The notes beneath the pieces are model-generated. The model searched no databases. It was not told where the DNA came from and worked only from the letters and a program-made list of their open reading frames with translations. Positions 60,737-64,000 of a stretch of 64,000 nucleotides of DNA are shown in pieces. The DNA comes from Phallusia mammillata (taxonomy: Eukaryota > Chordata > Ascidiacea > Phlebobranchia > Ascidiidae). A program made the position numbers and the translations under genes. Every line of letters starts with the position of its first letter. Position 1 is the stretch's first letter. The stretch is from positions 65,792 to 129,791 of the forward strand of contig QLIY01000158.1 in NCBI GenBank assembly GCA_003260075.1, given 5' to 3'.

Positions 60737-62583
60737 ACGGCCGATGTACCTGAATGTCCTTTCGGAATGAGACGGTTGTGGAACGGTTACTCGTTGTTGT
60801 TTATGCAAGGAAACGAACGGGGACACGGCCAGGATTTGGGTATGGGAATAATTATGTGTTATTTTGTTAAATAGTATGATAGAAAACAGTATCTGGCTTT
60901 TCACTTGTTTTCTATCTAGTGTATAAAAACGCTGGTGGTAAGCCAACAGTTTGCTGCAAACTTACAAATAGCAAGTTGCATTGATTATAAAGCAAAAAAA
61001 AAACTTATAGCAAACCAATATGAGCTTTAAAATATGAGCTGCCGGAGGTAAAATATGCACTTAAGAGACCTGTTCGAAACCATAAAACCGCACTTTGGCT
61101 CAGGAACGGCTGGTTCGTGTCTGCGACGCTTCAGCACAATGCCTTTCCTCTTCTGCAATGTGAACAACAACTGTCGGGTCGCATCGAGAAACGATTATTC
61201 TTACTGGCTTGCCACTCCCAAGCCCTTCCCAATGTCAATGGAAGCTGTTACTGGTAAGTTGTGATGCTGTCAACAGAACTTACTGGTTGATAAAATAATC
61301 AGCGGGTACTTGATCTGTCTGAAGTGGCTGGCAAATTTACGTAACCCAGTTAGTAGAATATCGTTTACACCAAGTCTGTAAAGATTTAAAATAGATTGAA
61401 CACTTTGAACCTGTAAATACGAGCAACGTACCCACGCAGCTGTGTGAACTTATGAACTTCGACAACGCGACCATGTCAACAATCAATGTTTATGTTTGCT
61501 GCAGGTAGCGACATTGAACCATACATCAGCCGTTGTTCTGTTTGTGAAACTCCTTCCCTCACAATCGCTGTCCATTCACAATCTGACATCATTCCCAACT
61601 GCCCTGACAGTTGGGTCAGCCTTTGGATAGGATACAGTTTTGTCATGGTAAGAAACGTTTGTCCACCTTCTGAATTTATAGCTTCGCTTGATAAGAGATA
61701 GGTAATAAAAAACGCAAAATTTGGATGGGTGAAAGAGCATCAAGTAATTGCGCTTAACGTAAATGTAGAAAAATATGGGATTATGAAAAGGTGTGTTTCT
61801 TTTTATGTGATTGCAGTCATTTGTCTTCCTACAAAGTGCCTAAACCCTTAAATATTCACAAGCATGGCATCATTTTCGAGTTTTTTTTCTTCAAGTCGTT
61901 TGCTAATCCATAGAAAAGCTATTACGGTTACTCCACTCAGTCACGACATCTTTTAACAATGTTTTCATTTTCTACAGCACACTGGTGCCGGTGCCGAGGG
62001 CAGTGGACAGTCATTGCAGTCGCCAGGTTCTTGCTTGGAAGATTTCCGTGCTGGTCCCTTCCTTGAGTGTCACGGTCGTGGAACATGCAACCAGTATGCC
62101 AATGGATACAGTTTCTGGCTCGCCACTATTGGCGTCGACAATCAGTTTGCGTAAGTTTTCAATTGATGATTTTGTACGATTATGTGGGCTGTAAAGGGGC
62201 AGAAAAAACAACAACATTGCAAAAAGTGTTGAAATAACACTAATTAACATAGCAGTGTTTCGTTTAGGATATATTGCAGAAATTCGACATGAAATAAAAA
62301 AAATGTGTAAATGCTAAATAAGCACAGTTAATTTGATAAAACTTAAATCTCTCTCTGTAACTGGCAACTTTTTCGTTGCAGCCAACCACTTTCAGAGACA
62401 CTGAAGGCTGGAACTTTACGGCAACGCATCAGTAGATGCCAGGTATGCATGCGTAACGATGATGACGCAACAGGGAGCTTTGACACAAACTCACTGAACC
62501 GGCGCCGATCGGCGGACGCACGTCATCACAGTCGCTCTTCTCGTCGGCACCACGCACGGGCTGACGTCGCAAGTCAGGGTTGA
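49028..62583 (+). CDS. COL4A1: Collagen IV alpha chain, odd (alpha-1-like) type; NC1 exon broken by poly-G
   Basis: Forty-two exons: 49028-49114, 51453-51524, 51582-51671, 51738-51782, 51846-51890, 52008-52070, 52134-52214, 52275-52352, 52430-52492, 52560-52595, 52986-53027, 53570-53647, 54062-54142, 54427-54453, 54519-54572, 54651-54713, 54783-54830, 54900-55007, 55082-55295, 55351-55623, 55713-55900, 56027-56175, 56275-56483, 56598-56708, 56779-56981, 57058-57208, 57287-57400, 57485-57715, 57790-57972, 58035-58187, 58262-58434, 58610-58817, 58890-59074, 59143-59293, 59507-59640, 59715-59859, 60001-60228, 60586-60839, 61104-61253, 61505-61647, 61978-62150, 62382-62583. About 1,815 residues. 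Signal peptide ([18 protein letters not shown]), 7S segment with the CNGTKG site, interrupted Gly-X-Y helix with RGD tripeptides (GERGDAG), then NC1. [36 protein letters not shown] and [11 protein letters not shown] are alpha-1 type. Exon 60586-60839 contains 49 G where HSQ would lie, shifting the frame. After the last NC1 cysteine, a basic tail of about 40 residues follows. Confidence 0.92.
60687..60735. repeat. 49-base G homopolymer inside a collagen NC1 exon
   Basis: Upstream the exon reads FHGYFVTR, the normal lead-in to NC1. Downstream, in another frame, it reads [18 protein letters not shown], the normal NC1 start. Between them lie 49 G and one A, where collagen IV usually has three residues (HSQ). 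Fifty bases is not a multiple of three, so the frame is lost as written. Confidence 0.85.
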
Positions 62584-64000
62584 ACTTATCTTCCAGCATA
62601 AAGTCACGTCTGTGGGGCCGCACAACGGACAGCAATGTGTGACAAGCTTAGGACGATTAAATTTCGCCGACACTGCGCTTTCATTTTACCCTTACAGTGC
62701 TTTTTAACGTTAAGTGGCTCCTAGAAACCTGCCCAGGGTCGGGTTGCTACCTTTTGTCTATGTTTGTTTGTTATTTAAAGTGTTTTATGTGGCGAAGCGA
62801 GATGACCTGCCATTAACCATTGTTTTGATGTTGTTCGTTCGTTTTAAGGGTCTTTATCCGTTACGCGTGTATTACTACAATGAATGCCAATTGCAGTTTG
62901 TTAGCAGTGCATTATATTTGTTATGTGTGGTTTGTGTCATTTGCTTTCTTGCGTCCCTCACCAAGCCTTTTGTTTTGTGCATCAGCATAACGAATAACGT
63001 TTCTGCAAACTTTTTTGGGTAACGAGCTAAATGCACAGGAGAAAAATTCTATGCTACGCACTAGAACTTATACCATCTGGCGCACTTTTTGTATTTTAAA
63101 GCATTTAGTTGGTACATCTACATGTTTCTCTTTTGGCACCTTCCTTTGTGTGTTACCCTCTTCTCTCTTTCGCTTTTCTGTTTAGAATTACGTTTTTTGT
63201 TGCTAACACAAAATTAACCCGTGTAAGGTTTGCGATTTCGATAAAATAGACTGGTTGGTTGATGCAGAAGTACCAGGGTTACGGTGTTAGCATTTGTTTC
63301 TGTTAACGTCACACCGTTTCAAACAATAAATGAATAATTTTTGCCTTTCACACCAGTTTATAATTTCACATCACCATAGTGCGATCCGCTTTACCCCCTA
63401 ACATTTTTGTAGAAAATAGAACTAACCAATAACCTTGCTTCAGCTTCCTTAACTCCGTGTCCCAACATTTGCGCAGACTTAAAGTTCTTGGTCCCTTTGT
63501 TTTCAAGAAGCAGTGTTGCCTTTTATGCAATCGTCCACCCCCTCTATAACCAATCCGCATGCATGCATGTATTCTCACCACACTAACGCCTCACGCGACT
63601 AACAACCATTCGGGGCTGTTGTCATGATACAGTAAACACATCTGACCAGCCGTTTTCATCATTACGGACTTTGCAGTATTATTACGCCACGCGAGTGCAG
63701 CGATCAAAGCCTCTATGTGGTAGCCCTCTGTACAAATTCCACATTATTATTATTCTACGTATATTCCCCTACTAACCCGGCCCGGCTGCTTTTCATTGAA
63801 GTAGTAGTTGCGATTTTTTGTAGTTAATGAAATATCTTCTGCAGCATATGTGTTTTTCGCTTTGCATCAGTCTTGCTTGCTTTTGTTTTGTCTGTGGCCA
63901 ACAGTTTGGTGTGTTTAAATGTCGCCTTGAACTCTACCACTACTACACGATGCAGCATCGGAGTTTCGTAAATAAATTTTACAGTTTGAGTAATGGATTC
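62584..64000. other. 3' flank of the COL4A1-like gene
   Basis: No further gene is supported. An AATAAA at about 63971 near the window end could be a polyadenylation signal, which would imply a 1.4-kb 3' UTR. A 102-codon frame at 62714-63022 is hydrophobic and unrecognised, and probably chance. Confidence 0.4.

Noticed and set aside
62714-63022. 102-codon hydrophobic open frame after the COL4A1-like stop
   Set aside because: It lies in the presumed 3' UTR; Phe/Leu/Val-rich by base composition, with no motif.

Overview
The window looks like nuclear DNA of an invertebrate chordate, most likely an ascidian tunicate such as Ciona. This is an inference from AT-rich non-coding DNA, short introns in intron-rich genes, vertebrate-like gene content and many short hAT-type elements; I cannot name the species. 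Six multi-exon protein genes account for nearly all the credible coding sequence. I built each gene by joining exons at splice sites and checking codon phase. Five of the six models keep one open frame from start to stop. The exception is the plus-strand collagen gene, which is broken by a long poly-G run.

Layout, left to right, with strictly alternating orientation: (1) RP9-like splicing-associated protein, minus, 2056-5704; (2) centrin-3 (CETN3), plus, 6367-7333, divergent from RP9 across about 660 bp; (3) an SLC22-family organic-ion transporter, minus, 8810-12961; (4) importin-5 (IPO5/RanBP5), plus, 14372-28397, 25 exons with several intronic hAT insertions and one AT-AC intron of the minor (U12) spliceosome type; (5) a COL4A2-like collagen IV alpha chain, minus, 30645-43029, 34 exons; (6) a COL4A1-like collagen IV alpha chain, plus, 49028-62583, 42 exons. 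The two collagen genes are head to head, as in vertebrate COL4A1/COL4A2. One has an even-type and the other an odd-type NC1 domain, so they probably encode the two partners of one basement-membrane heterotrimer. About 6 kb separates them, holding no gene I can support.

Repeats cluster in RP9 intron 2, IPO5 intron 6 and one COL4A2-like intron. A recurrent element starts TATGGGTCCCC and ends near TTCTAG. Several hAT-like elements carry perfect 8-bp target duplications. The N gaps and two near-identical duplicated blocks point to local assembly problems. I did not find a CRISPR array, operon, phage or bacterial-style system, nor a clearly novel multi-gene system. The most notable items are the AT-AC intron of IPO5, the poly-G run that breaks the COL4A1-like NC1 exon, the basic C-terminal tail on that collagen, the 54/108-bp exon sizes in the COL4A2-like gene, and the linkage of IPO5 with the COL4 pair.
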